Shown here: one piece after another, positions 8,255 to 17,057 of the stretch
Numbering within the stretch: position 1 is the first letter of the stretch
Layout: the number at the start of each line of letters is the position of its first letter
From: Lentisphaeria bacterium
Lineage (GTDB): Bacteria > Verrucomicrobiota > Lentisphaeria > Oligosphaerales > Oligosphaeraceae
Direction of reading: 5' to 3'
Assembly (NCBI GenBank): GCA_024405215.1
Contig: JAKSPB010000016.1
Location: 1-64,000 of the forward strand
Length of the DNA stretch: 64,000 bases
Position numbers and translations under genes: made by a program
The notes under the pieces: model-generated
What the model was told of the DNA's origin: nothing
Databases searched by the model: none
What the model saw: the letters and a program-made list of their open reading frames with translations, nothing else

Positions 8255-10477
8255 CTAGCGCCCGGCGGAAAGAATTGCCACGACGGAATTGATGGTGATT
8301 GTCTTGCCGGCCAACGGCAGAAGCGCGTTTTTCAACAGCGCCAGATTTTCGCGGGACAGGCCGGCGCGAAGCAGCCGCGCCGCGTAGGAGGATGGCTGGG
8401 ATTCCTCCATCCAGCGTTCCAGGACGGCTGGCGGCAGAAGCTGTGTGCGATGGGATTCCAGCAGTTCGTGATGCAGCACGCCGAAATCGGATTCGTGGGC
8501 TTCCTGGCGGAGTTCCGGGATATCCCAGCCGACTACGGGATCGTGGAGATCCGAGTAGATTGCCTCCTCGGCCTGGGCGATTTCGGGAGGCAGTGGCTCG
8601 TGGGTCAGACGGGAGAGGCGCTGTCCGCGCTGGGGGAGATTCTCCGCCAGTGCGATGCTTCCGCTTTCATCCAGAAGCGCGTACATTGTCTTCCAGACGG
8701 CAAGGCGATTGCCGGAACGGCCCAGGGCATTTCGTCCCACGATGAAATCAAAGCGGAGCTCGCCGTCGCCGGCTCGCGCCAACAGTTCCGGCAGTTCCTC
8801 TGGTTCGCCGACCAGGACCTTCGGCTGGCGCAGTTCCGGGAGGTTCCTGGCCTGTTCCAACAGAACCTGCCGGGCTTCCGGCGTGCGAACCAATGCCCAG
8901 ACTCCGCCTTCGGGGACGCGACGCACGGCTTCCCAGGTCAGTAGTCCGGCATCCGCCGTCAAGTCCAGGATGCGTTCGTGGCGCTGGAGATTGCGGCGGC
9001 GGAAGAGCTCGGCGCGCAAGGTGGCCAGGAATCCTGCCAGGGAATCCACCGCACGGGCCAGCCACTGTTCGGTGGCTTTGTCGCCGGGGGAGAAGGTCAG
9101 GATTTCCGGGGGGGCCAGCAGGTGCTCCGTTTCCCGCAACGCGGCCAGCTGGAGCTCGCGGCGTTCGCGGATCTGGCCCGCCAGCGTGCTTTCGTAGCCC
9201 AGTTCACCGGGTTCGTAGAAGACGCGCCCTTGCAGCGACGATGGCAGATACTGCTGGGCCACCCAGTGGTTTCGGTATTCATGGGGATACTTGTATCCCA
9301 CGCCGTGTCCGAAGCCCTTCTGGTCCCGGCTGGCGTCCCGCAAGTGGTTCGGAACTTCGCCGTCCCGTTCGTGTTCCACAAGTTTCAAGGCGTCAAAGAA
9401 TCCCAGAACGGAATTGGATTTTGGCGCGGTAGCGCAGTAGAGCGCTGCATGGGCCAGGGGGAAATGTCCTTCGGGCAGTCCCACGCGGTCGAATGCCTCG
9501 GCACAGGCGGTGATGAAGGGCAGTGCGTGGGGATCCGCCATGCCGATGTCCTCGGAGGCGAAGATCAGCATCCGCCGGAAGATGAAGCGCGGGTCCTCGC
9601 CGGCATAGACCATCTTGGCCAGCCAGTAGAAGACCGCGTCGGGGTCTGACCCCCGCATGGATTTGATGAAAGCGGAAATGGTGTCGAAATGATAGTCGCC
9701 CTCGCGGTCATAGAGGACCGCGCGGTGCTGGATGGATTCTTCCGCTACCGACAGCGTGATTACGATGACGCCTTCTTCGTTGGGTTCCGTGGTTTCCACG
9801 GCCAGCTCCAGGGCGTTCAGGGCGGCGCGTGCATCGCCGTTGGCCACATTCGCCAGATGCGTCAAGGCATCTTCCTCCAGGCGGATCTTCATGTTGCCGT
9901 AGCCGCGCTCAGGGGTCGCGAGGGCCTGCTTGAGCACATCGCGGATATCGTCGTCGGTCAGGGGCTTCAGCTGGAAGATGCGGCTGCGGGAGACCAATGC
10001 GCGGTTCACGGTGAAATAGGGATTCTCCGTGGTGGCGCCGATGAGGATGATGGTGCCATTCTCCACCCAGGGAAGCAACGCATCCTGCTGGGCCTTGTTC
10101 CAGCGGTGGACTTCGTCAATGAAGAGGATGGTCCGCTGGCCATATTCCCCCTGGCAACGCTGGGCTTCCGCCGTGACCGCTTTCAGATCCGGCAGGCCGG
10201 TCATTACCGCGTTCAGCGTCACGAAGGCTGATTTCGTGGTATTGGCGATGACGCTGGCCAGCGTGGTTTTCCCCGTTCCCGGGGGACCATAGAAAATGAC
10301 CGACGAAAGCCGGTCCGCCTGAATGGCGCGCCGCAACAATCTTCCCGGCGCCAGAAGATGGCGCTGCCCGATGTATTCCTCCAGCGTGCGTGGACGCATC
10401 CGGGCTGCCAGGGGCGCCTCTTTCTTCAAGCGCTCCTGCCGGGCGTGTTCAAACAGGCTGGGAGGGGTCATGGACAT
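8255..10477 (-). CDS. rarA: RarA/MgsA replication-associated recombination ATPase fused to a methyltransferase-like C-terminal domain
   Basis: About 740 residues, against ~430-450 for ordinary RarA. The AAA+ part has MRPRTLEEYIGQ, Walker A GPPGTGKTT (residue ~62), Walker B ILFIDEVHRWNK, and the tetramerisation region with GSDPDAVFYWLAKMV and ASEDIGMADP. These are all hallmarks of RarA/MgsA (WRNIP1), which acts at stalled replication forks. After residue ~470 a second domain follows (RHERILDLTADAGLLTWEAV, then FDFIVGRNALG) that resembles a class I methyltransferase fold with degenerate SAM motifs. This RarA-plus-extra-domain arrangement is known from cyanobacteria and others. The start is uncertain: ATG at 10477 or 10471, just downstream of a short GATGATGTG tandem tract. 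Confidence 0.88.
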   Translation of the reverse strand: MSMTPPSLFEHARQERLKKEAPLAARMRPRTLEEYIGQRHLLAPGRLLRRAIQADRLSSVIFYGPPGTGKTTLASVIANTTKSAFVTLNAVMTGLPDLKAVTAEAQRCQGEYGQRTILFIDEVHRWNKAQQDALLPWVENGTIILIGATTENPYFTVNRALVSRSRIFQLKPLTDDDIRDVLKQALATPERGYGNMKIRLEEDALTHLANVANGDARAALNALELAVETTEPNEEGVIVITLSVAEESIQHRAVLYDREGDYHFDTISAFIKSMRGSDPDAVFYWLAKMVYAGEDPRFIFRRMLIFASEDIGMADPHALPFITACAEAFDRVGLPEGHFPLAHAALYCATAPKSNSVLGFFDALKLVEHERDGEVPNHLRDASRDQKGFGHGVGYKYPHEYRNHWVAQQYLPSSLQGRVFYEPGELGYESTLAGQIRERRELQLAALRETEHLLAPPEILTFSPGDKATEQWLARAVDSLAGFLATLRAELFRRRNLQRHERILDLTADAGLLTWEAVRRVPEGGVWALVRTPEARQVLLEQARNLPELRQPKVLVGEPEELPELLARAGDGELRFDFIVGRNALGRSGNRLAVWKTMYALLDESGSIALAENLPQRGQRLSRLTHEPLPPEIAQAEEAIYSDLHDPVVGWDIPELRQEAHESDFGVLHHELLESHRTQLLPPAVLERWMEESQPSSYAARLLRAGLSRENLALLKNALLPLAGKTITINSVVAILSAGR

Positions 10478-10545
10478 GGTGGATGATGTGGATGATGTGG
10501 GTGCTGGTGGTGCCAATGGTTTAGGAAACCACTGCTACCATGCCA

Positions 10546-11952
10546 TTAACCGTTGCAATTCTTTTTCATGAATTCCTCGATGGCCGGCAGTTCGGGCTTG
10601 AGGATGGTCTTGCGAAGCGGCAGGCTCTTCAGTTTTTCCAGGAAGGGATGGCTTGCCAGGGATTCGTCGCCGACGGCCTGGCCGATGGCTGCCGGGAACT
10701 TCCCGGGGTGGGCCGTCTCCAGGCAGAGCGTGACCGTGTCTTTCAGGGGATTGGCTTCCGCCACCGCAACGCCGACCGCGCCATGGGGATCCAGCAAGAC
10801 CTTGTGCAGTTCCCAGTACTTCTTGATGGTGGCCAAAGTCATGGCGGTGTCGCCGCGTCCGGCGGCGAACTGTGGATCTTGGCCAGGTAGCCGGATGGCT
10901 TCGCCTTTGGCAAAACCGGTCATCAGTGCCTTGACTTTGGTGGCATCTTCGCCGACACGGTAGTAGAGATACCGTTCAAAGTTGCTGGCGACCTGGATGT
11001 CCATGGAGGGAGAGAGCGTGGGATGGACTTCGCCGCGGGTGTAGATGCCTGTGTTGAAGAAGCGGGAGAGGATGTCGTTCTCGTTGGTGGCCAGTAGAAG
11101 CCGGCGGATGGGCGCGCCCATCTTCTGCGCCACGTATCCAGCGAAGATATCGCCGAAATTTCCCGTGGGCACGCAGACCTGCAGAGGAATTTCCTTCCCC
11201 AAGGTCTCATGGACGCGGAAGCTTCCCCAGAAGTAGTAGACCACCTGCGCCAGAATGCGCGCCCAATTCACGGAATTCACTGCGCCCAAGTGCATTGCGG
11301 ATTTGAATGGCAGGTCGTTGAAGCACTCTTTCAGCACGCGTTGTCCATCATCGAAACTTCCCTCGATGGCGATGCAGTGCACATTGGCATCCGGCACGGT
11401 GGCCATCTGGCGTTCCTGCAACGGGCTGACGCGTCCTTCGGGATACATGATGAAGATCTCAATGCCTTCCTTGCCGCGAACGCCGTGGATGGCTGCGCTG
11501 CCGGTGTCGCCGCTGGTGGCGCCCAGGATGTTCAGCCGTCCGCCGCGCTTTTTCAGGATCGCCGCGAAGAGGTTGCCTAGGAATTGCAACGCCACGTCCT
11601 TGAAGGCCAGCGTGGGGCCATGATAGAGCTCGGCCACAAAGAGTCCGCTGCTTCCCATGGGGCGGACGGGCACGACCTCGGCGGTGTCGAAAGTCGCATA
11701 GCTGGCATTGACCAACTCCTTCAGTTCCTTTTCGGGGATGGCGTCGCCTACGAAAGGCTTCATCACTTGGAAGGCCAGTTCGGGATAGGAGAGCTTCCGC
11801 CAGGAATTCAGGGTCTCGGCGGAAATGGCGGGAATTTGCGAAGGAACTAGCAGGCCGCCATCCGTAGCCAGGCCCATCATGACGGCGTCGGCAAAATTTA
11901 TCGGAGAAATTCCACCTCGTGTGCTGATGTATTGAGAAGGAGATGCAAACAT
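10546..11952 (-). CDS. thrC: Threonine synthase
   Basis: A 468-residue protein of normal length for the bacterial long-form enzyme. It converts O-phospho-L-homoserine to threonine with PLP. YISTRGG at the N-terminus is the conserved start of the family. LYHGPTLAFKDVALQ carries the PLP-binding lysine (Lys118), and GATSGDTGSAAIHG is the phosphate-binding loop. The segment VNSVNWARILAQVVYYFW, GNFGDIFAGY and LATNENDIL follow in the expected order. It lies alone on the minus strand with rarA downstream, and diverges from the DJ-1-like gene. The 122-base space between them must hold both promoters. Confidence 0.95.
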   Translation of the reverse strand: MFASPSQYISTRGGISPINFADAVMMGLATDGGLLVPSQIPAISAETLNSWRKLSYPELAFQVMKPFVGDAIPEKELKELVNASYATFDTAEVVPVRPMGSSGLFVAELYHGPTLAFKDVALQFLGNLFAAILKKRGGRLNILGATSGDTGSAAIHGVRGKEGIEIFIMYPEGRVSPLQERQMATVPDANVHCIAIEGSFDDGQRVLKECFNDLPFKSAMHLGAVNSVNWARILAQVVYYFWGSFRVHETLGKEIPLQVCVPTGNFGDIFAGYVAQKMGAPIRRLLLATNENDILSRFFNTGIYTRGEVHPTLSPSMDIQVASNFERYLYYRVGEDATKVKALMTGFAKGEAIRLPGQDPQFAAGRGDTAMTLATIKKYWELHKVLLDPHGAVGVAVAEANPLKDTVTLCLETAHPGKFPAAIGQAVGDESLASHPFLEKLKSLPLRKTILKPELPAIEEFMKKNCNG

Positions 11953-12074
11953 TGTTAAACTTACTCGGAAATGGGTGTTATATTGTTACGTTTCGCGAAA
12001 AGAAGGCGATTCTCCACGTTTTCGTGGATCGCTGTTGCCAATGTCCTTAATATAAGCCTCCCGCCCTTGCTTCT

Positions 12075-12632
12075 ATGCTCCAGAAAGCACTGATTTTTCT
12101 TGCTCCCGGCTTCGAGGAACTCGAAGCACTGGCTCCCGTGGATGTCCTTCGTCGGGCAGGCGTGTCCGTGGTCTCCGCAGGGGTCTCCGCAGATCCCAGT
12201 GGCCTGGTCAGCGGCGCCCATGGCGTGAAAGTCCAGTGTGACATCGCCCTTGATGACGTCAATCCCAAGGGCTTCGATTTGGTGTACTTCCCCGGCGGGA
12301 TGCCCGGCGCCGCGAATCTCGCCGCCGAGGAACGCTGCCTGGAAGCCGCCCGCGCCATCTACGCGGCAGGAGGATTGGTCTGCGCCATCTGCGCCGCGCC
12401 AATCGTCCTGGAAGCCGCAGGACTTCTGGACGGCCAGGAGTACACCTGCTATCCGGGCTTTGAGAAACGCATCTCCCATGGCAGATACACCGGAAAATTC
12501 ATCCAGCGCAGCGGGCGCATACTGACTGCCTGCGGCCCTGCGGCCGCGTTGGATTTCGCGCTGGAGATCCTTCGGGCCTCCGGAGCCTCCGCGCTGGCAA
12601 GCCAGCTGGGCAGCGGCATGATGCGCCAGTAG
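12075..12632 (+). CDS. DJ-1/PfpI family protein (DJ-1/YajL subfamily)
   Basis: A 185-residue protein of typical length. FLAPGFEELEALAPVDVLRRAG is the classical DJ-1 N-terminus and includes the conserved acid Glu14. VCAICAAPIVLEAAGLL contains the nucleophile-elbow Cys106, at the same number as in human DJ-1. CYPGFE and the AAALDFALEIL segment near the C-terminus are also family features. Members act as glyoxalase/deglycase-type or redox-protective proteins; the exact activity is disputed. It is transcribed away from thrC and ends 51 bases before the permease gene, so it may head the long plus-strand array. Confidence 0.9.
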   Translation: MLQKALIFLAPGFEELEALAPVDVLRRAGVSVVSAGVSADPSGLVSGAHGVKVQCDIALDDVNPKGFDLVYFPGGMPGAANLAAEERCLEAARAIYAAGGLVCAICAAPIVLEAAGLLDGQEYTCYPGFEKRISHGRYTGKFIQRSGRILTACGPAAALDFALEILRASGASALASQLGSGMMRQ

Positions 12633-12683
12633 CGCCCCCTTTCTAGACGATAAATTCATTCACCATACCATTCGGAAAAAACT

Positions 12684-14273
12684 GTGAAAGCTTTCAATGC
12701 CATTCTGAAACAGACCATTCGTTCCGCCATGCGGTCGAAGGTCTTCATTGTTCTCTTCGCCTTGATTCTTGTATGCGTCATCGGACTTCCTCTGACCATC
12801 CGCGGTGACAACACTGCCGCTGGGTTGATTCGGGTTTCCTTGACATACGCCTTGAACCTGGTGATTGCCTTGGTTTCCGCCTCCTGCCTATGGCTGGGAT
12901 GCTCGTTGCTTTCCAGTGAAATCGAGGGCTATCAGATCCACCTGGTCGTTACCAAGCCCTGCCACAAGTGGGTCTTCTGGGCCGGCAAGTGCGTGGGGGT
13001 CTTCCTGATGCACGCAGTCATCCTGATGGTCTCCATGTTCGCCATTTATGGCTTGACCTTCTACCGTCTGAACAGCGCCCACAAGAGTGGCCTTTTCACT
13101 GACGCCGACATACAGAAGCTCCGCCAGGAGTCCCTGGTCGCACGCCGCCAGTTCCGCCCGAAACTGCCCGATCTGCAGGACAGGGTGGTCAAGGAATACG
13201 AGAAGCGCATCGCCCAGGGCACCGTGGACGCCCGCATGGACGAGCTGGCCGTCAAGAAGTCCATCATGCAGGAACTGATGGCCGACGCCACTCGCAATAC
13301 CACCGTGAAGCCCGGCGAACAGCACAGCTGGGAGTTCGAAAACATCGTCCTCCCCAAGGAGAATCCTCTTCTCTACCTCCGCTTCAGGATGTATTCCAAT
13401 GACAACACGAATACCGACCAGCGGCAGATTCCCCTGGATCTGGGCTTCCAGGTCTATGCCGACGAGAATGGCAAGGAACAGCCCCGCAGCGGCACGGGCA
13501 TTCCCTTCGCCTCTTATGCCGAGGCCCAGGGAAATCCCTTTGTCATGCCCGGAGGCTCCTGGCAGGAACTTTCCACCATCCCCGCCAACGCCCCCAGGAA
13601 CGAAGAAGGGCTCATCGTCCTGACGGAAAACCAGGTCCCGGTCTATGCCAACATGATTGTCGACCGCGACACCAATAATTCCGCCAAGGTGGTCATCGCC
13701 AACCTGAGCGTCCTTCCCGACAAGTCCACCGTCCCTGCGGACGAGGAATCCCAGAAGGCATACGACCGCATGGTTCGCAACGCCACGGCGGTCTTCCAGT
13801 TCGCCGACGGGCCCATCCTGCTGTGCCCGGTGACGACCTTCTTTGACAACTACCTCCGCACCATGGTCATGGCGCTCTTCCAGCTGGCCTTCCTGGCCGC
13901 CTTGGGATGCACCGTCGGTGCGCTCTTCTCCACGCCGGTGGCTGTTTTCGCCGCCATCGCCTACATCGTCATCGGACTGGTGGTTCCTACCGCCATGGAC
14001 GCGCCGCTCCGCGCGGAAGACGGCTCCTACATGTACAAGAACGGCTGGGAAAGGGGCGCCCACTACATGGCGAAAGTCGTCCAGACCCTCGTGGTCACCG
14101 TGGACGATCTGAATTGCACTGGCGACCTGGCCAACGGCCAGCTGGTTGAGAACGACAAGATCGGCTGGTCCTTCGTCAAGGTCCTGGTCATCCGCAGCGG
14201 CCTGCTGGGGCTGGTGGGCATCCTTTGCCTCTATCGCCGCGAGCTTGGCCTCGTCGTCCGTCGGATTTCGTAA
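12684..14273 (+). CDS. ABC-2-type permease subunit, orphan (no adjacent ATPase)
   Basis: A 529-residue protein. It starts with a short basic cytoplasmic helix (ILKQTIRSAMRSK). Transmembrane segments follow at residues ~20-40, ~57-82 and ~104-128, then a ~250-residue hydrophilic, probably periplasmic, insert. Three or four more hydrophobic segments lie between residues ~385 and ~450, and another near 505-520. SSEIEGYQIHLVVTKPCHKWVFWAGK resembles the coupling-helix region of ABC-2/GldF-like permeases, where the sequence after the second helix contacts the ATPase. No ATP-binding subunit lies nearby. It is followed after 27 bases by the 547-residue protein and probably shares a transcript with it. 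The substrate is unknown. Confidence 0.7.
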   Translation: MKAFNAILKQTIRSAMRSKVFIVLFALILVCVIGLPLTIRGDNTAAGLIRVSLTYALNLVIALVSASCLWLGCSLLSSEIEGYQIHLVVTKPCHKWVFWAGKCVGVFLMHAVILMVSMFAIYGLTFYRLNSAHKSGLFTDADIQKLRQESLVARRQFRPKLPDLQDRVVKEYEKRIAQGTVDARMDELAVKKSIMQELMADATRNTTVKPGEQHSWEFENIVLPKENPLLYLRFRMYSNDNTNTDQRQIPLDLGFQVYADENGKEQPRSGTGIPFASYAEAQGNPFVMPGGSWQELSTIPANAPRNEEGLIVLTENQVPVYANMIVDRDTNNSAKVVIANLSVLPDKSTVPADEESQKAYDRMVRNATAVFQFADGPILLCPVTTFFDNYLRTMVMALFQLAFLAALGCTVGALFSTPVAVFAAIAYIVIGLVVPTAMDAPLRAEDGSYMYKNGWERGAHYMAKVVQTLVVTVDDLNCTGDLANGQLVENDKIGWSFVKVLVIRSGLLGLVGILCLYRRELGLVVRRIS

Positions 14274-14300
14274 ACGAACTCATCACCATATCTTCTGACT

Positions 14301-15944
14301 ATGAAAAGCAGTTTCTCCCGCATCCTGGCCATCGTGGTGGCCATGATTCTGCTCCTGGGCGCGCTGTCCTTCCTCCAGAACCGGATGAACGGCCTGCGTA
14401 CCACCTACCATCTGACGGACAACACTCCGCTGGAAAATGCGCCGCCCGTGGTGGCCTTCACCAGCGTCGCGCTGGGTGGCTTCCGCGGCATCCTGGCCGA
14501 TTACCTGTGGCTCCGTTCCGGACGCATGCAGGAGGAAGGCAAGTACTACGAAATGGTGCAGCTGGCCGACTGGATCGTGAAGCTGCAGCCCCGTTTTACG
14601 GGCGCCCATGCCTTCCTGGGCTGGAACATGTCCTACAACGTCTCCGTTACCTTCACCAGCTTCGAAGACCGCTGGCGCTGGGTCAAGCGCGGCCTTGAGC
14701 TGATTCGCGACGAGGCCCTGGAATACAACCCCAGCGACCCGGACCTTTTCCGTCAGCTTGGCTGGATCTTCCAGCACAAGATGGGCCAGGACATGGATGA
14801 CGCCAACCGCTACTACAAGGTGGAGTGGGCGAAGGAGATGATCCGTCTCTTCGGTGATTATTACAACCAGTGGGAAGTCCTGGACAAGGCGCCTCTCAAC
14901 GAGACCAAGCTCATGGCGGTGTTGAACGACAGGGCGGCGGATTTCCGCCGGATCCTGGCCGAGAAGAATGCCGACTTCGCCCGTCTGGAGCAGGAGTTCC
15001 GCGATGTGGCCGTCATTCCCGAGCGTTTCAAGGCGGATTTTGATGCCCTTGGCATCAGCGAGGATGTGGAGCTCTGCCTGCGTCATCGCTGGATGGTGAA
15101 CAAATACCGTCTGGATCCCAAATACATGATGAAGCTCAACGACATGTTCGGCGAGCTGGATTGGCGCCTGCCGGAAGCCCACGCCATCTACTGGGCGCAG
15201 AAGGGAATGGAGCAGTGGTTCGATGCCTCGGCCGCTTTCAAGCGCCTCTCCTGCGACCGCATGATCTTCCAGGCACTGAACGCCGCCTGCACCACCGGCA
15301 AGCTCCTCTATCTGAAGGGCGACCTGCGCACCTTGCAGATGCAGCCGAACTTCAATGCGATGGACGCAGCCAAGGAGGCCTACGAGCGTACCATCAAGGA
15401 GTTCCCCAACAACAACATCCAAGGTGCCTTCAGCAATTTCCTGGTTGACTCAGTCGTCCGTCTCTATACCTTCGGCTACAAGAAGAAGGCAGCCAACTAC
15501 TTCGCCTACGCCAAGAAGTTCAATCCCGGTCGTTTCCCTGGAGAACTGGAGCCCTTCGTAGTCAAGGAGCTGGCGGAAGACCTGGTTGACGCCAGCCACC
15601 GCGTGGCGGAGAACGTCGTCACCAGCTATCTCTTCCAGGCATACACCATCCTGGCATACGCGGCCAACGAAGAATCCGACGAGTTCCTCTCTTTCGAGAG
15701 CCTGACTCTCACGGCCAAGGCCGTCTATGACGCCTACATGAAGTCGGCTTCCGGTACCGAGCTGCGCCGCGGTCTGCCGCCTTTTGATAACATGCGCCGC
15801 ACTGCCCTGGGTATCATCGTGCGCTCCCTGGACGCCAATGCCGAGACCAAGAAGCTGGCTCAGAATCTGGCGCAATTCCAAGAAGTCCCTCTTGAGCGTT
15901 TCATTCCTAGAGCCGAGGAAATCAAGGCTCCGAAGGTCAAATAG
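14301..15944 (+). CDS. Membrane-anchored helical (TPR-like) protein of unknown function
   Basis: A 547-residue protein. One N-terminal hydrophobic segment (residues ~8-26) follows MKSSFSR, so the body probably lies in the periplasm as a signal-anchored protein. The rest is helical, with repeat-like pairs resembling tetratricopeptide repeats: YYEMVQLADWIVKLQPRF, FLGWNMSYN and EALEYNPSDPDLFRQLGWIFQHK. The segment GGFRGILADYLWLRSGRMQEEG is striking and probably conserved. No enzymatic motif is seen. Spacing to the next gene is 3 bases. Given the upstream permease and the downstream TolQ/TolR pair, a scaffold or energised envelope complex is plausible, but this is inference. Confidence 0.6.
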   Translation: MKSSFSRILAIVVAMILLLGALSFLQNRMNGLRTTYHLTDNTPLENAPPVVAFTSVALGGFRGILADYLWLRSGRMQEEGKYYEMVQLADWIVKLQPRFTGAHAFLGWNMSYNVSVTFTSFEDRWRWVKRGLELIRDEALEYNPSDPDLFRQLGWIFQHKMGQDMDDANRYYKVEWAKEMIRLFGDYYNQWEVLDKAPLNETKLMAVLNDRAADFRRILAEKNADFARLEQEFRDVAVIPERFKADFDALGISEDVELCLRHRWMVNKYRLDPKYMMKLNDMFGELDWRLPEAHAIYWAQKGMEQWFDASAAFKRLSCDRMIFQALNAACTTGKLLYLKGDLRTLQMQPNFNAMDAAKEAYERTIKEFPNNNIQGAFSNFLVDSVVRLYTFGYKKKAANYFAYAKKFNPGRFPGELEPFVVKELAEDLVDASHRVAENVVTSYLFQAYTILAYAANEESDEFLSFESLTLTAKAVYDAYMKSASGTELRRGLPPFDNMRRTALGIIVRSLDANAETKKLAQNLAQFQEVPLERFIPRAEEIKAPKVK

Positions 15945-15947
15945 CCC

Positions 15948-16592
15948 ATGTTCGAACAACTTTCCAATGTGCCTGGCATTGTCGCCGTTGTCTTGGCGCT
16001 GTTTGCCGTCCTGGCGTTGATCATCACCACGGACCGGTATTTCTTCCTCCATCGTTCCCGTGTTGACACTTTTGAACTCCTGCGCGGACTGCTCAACCAG
16101 CTTCGTGCAGGGCGTGTCAAGGAGGCCATTGCCAACTGTGATTCCAAGACAGGCCCTGTCGGCGAAATCTTCCGTACCGCGATCGAGCACTGGAACGAGG
16201 GCGAGGCCTCCATCCGCTATGCGGTGGAGGAACTGGTGATGATCTTGATTCCCCGCCTGGAGCGGAACCTGAAGCTTCTGGTGACCATCGCCAACCTGAC
16301 TCCCATCATCGGCCTTCTGGGGACTTTGGTTTCCCTGATCCGCGTCTTCGACTCCATCAACCTGGAGTTCCAGGGCGCACAGGTGATTTCAGGCGACATC
16401 AAGCAGGCGCTTCTGTGCACTGCCGCAGGTCTGCTTTGCTCCCTGATCTGCCAGCTGGGCCATGCGGTCCTGGTGGAGAAAGTCAACTTCCTCCTGACGG
16501 AAATGGGCAAAGGCGCTGCGGAAATCACCTACTTCCTGACCCATACGCCGCCGGTCGAGAATTCCCCTTCCGACGCCTCCCGCAAAGGGTAG
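15948..16592 (+). CDS. MotA/TolQ/ExbB-family proton-channel protein
   Basis: A 214-residue protein of normal length for ExbB/TolQ. TM1 is at residues ~8-28, followed by a cytoplasmic domain. TM2 carries LTPIIGLLGTLVSLI (the conserved GLLGT motif), and TM3 carries LLCTAAGLLCSLICQLG. The threonines in TM2 and TM3 that line the channel in ExbB/TolQ are preserved. Such proteins form pentamers around two ExbD/TolR copies and use the proton gradient to drive envelope work. The partner gene follows after 6 bases. Confidence 0.85.
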   Translation: MFEQLSNVPGIVAVVLALFAVLALIITTDRYFFLHRSRVDTFELLRGLLNQLRAGRVKEAIANCDSKTGPVGEIFRTAIEHWNEGEASIRYAVEELVMILIPRLERNLKLLVTIANLTPIIGLLGTLVSLIRVFDSINLEFQGAQVISGDIKQALLCTAAGLLCSLICQLGHAVLVEKVNFLLTEMGKGAAEITYFLTHTPPVENSPSDASRKG

Positions 16593-16598
16593 CCTGTC

Positions 16599-17057
16599 AT
16601 GTATTACCACTGGCGTTCCCATCAGCATACCCTCTCTTCCACCTTCCCGACGGTCATTGGACTGATGGGGCTCTTCTTTGTGCTTCTGGTGGTCTTCCTG
16701 ATTTGCAGTCAGAAGGTCTCCATGCCTGGCGCAAAGATTGAGCTTCCTCAGTTCGCCAATGAGGAAGTCACTCCCGTTGTACGCACCATCGTGACCGTCA
16801 CGGCAGAGGGGAAACTCTTCTACAACGCGAGGTTGCTGAACAACGCAGAGGAGCTCCAGACCGCATTGAAGGCCCAGGAACAGGGCAGCGAACGACAGGT
16901 TGTCTTCTATGCGGACAGAAATGTCCCCCTGGAAACCCTCGCCATGCTCTTCGACATTGCGCGGAGCCTGAATTTTGACGCCTATCTGGCTACTAGCGGC
17001 GAGAGCTTGCAAGTCAGGAAAAACGATGTTCCCCATGATGACGCCAGTACCCTCTGA
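16599..17057 (+). CDS. ExbD/TolR-like protein lacking the conserved membrane aspartate
   Basis: A 152-residue protein with a single TM helix (residues ~17-37) after a short N-terminus, then a small periplasmic domain. VTVTAEGKLFYN and VVFYADRNVPLETLAMLFDIARSLNFDAY match the ExbD/TolR fold, including the usual D(R/K)xxxy-like segment and helix. In ExbD and TolR the TM helix contains an essential Asp at its start (as in the PLVDVMLVLL-type motif). Here that stretch reads FPTVIGLMGLFFVLLVVFL, with no acidic residue. The position after the TolQ-like gene and the fold make the family call fairly safe. Whether it still transduces proton-motive force is open. Confidence 0.7.
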   Translation: MYYHWRSHQHTLSSTFPTVIGLMGLFFVLLVVFLICSQKVSMPGAKIELPQFANEEVTPVVRTIVTVTAEGKLFYNARLLNNAEELQTALKAQEQGSERQVVFYADRNVPLETLAMLFDIARSLNFDAYLATSGESLQVRKNDVPHDDASTL

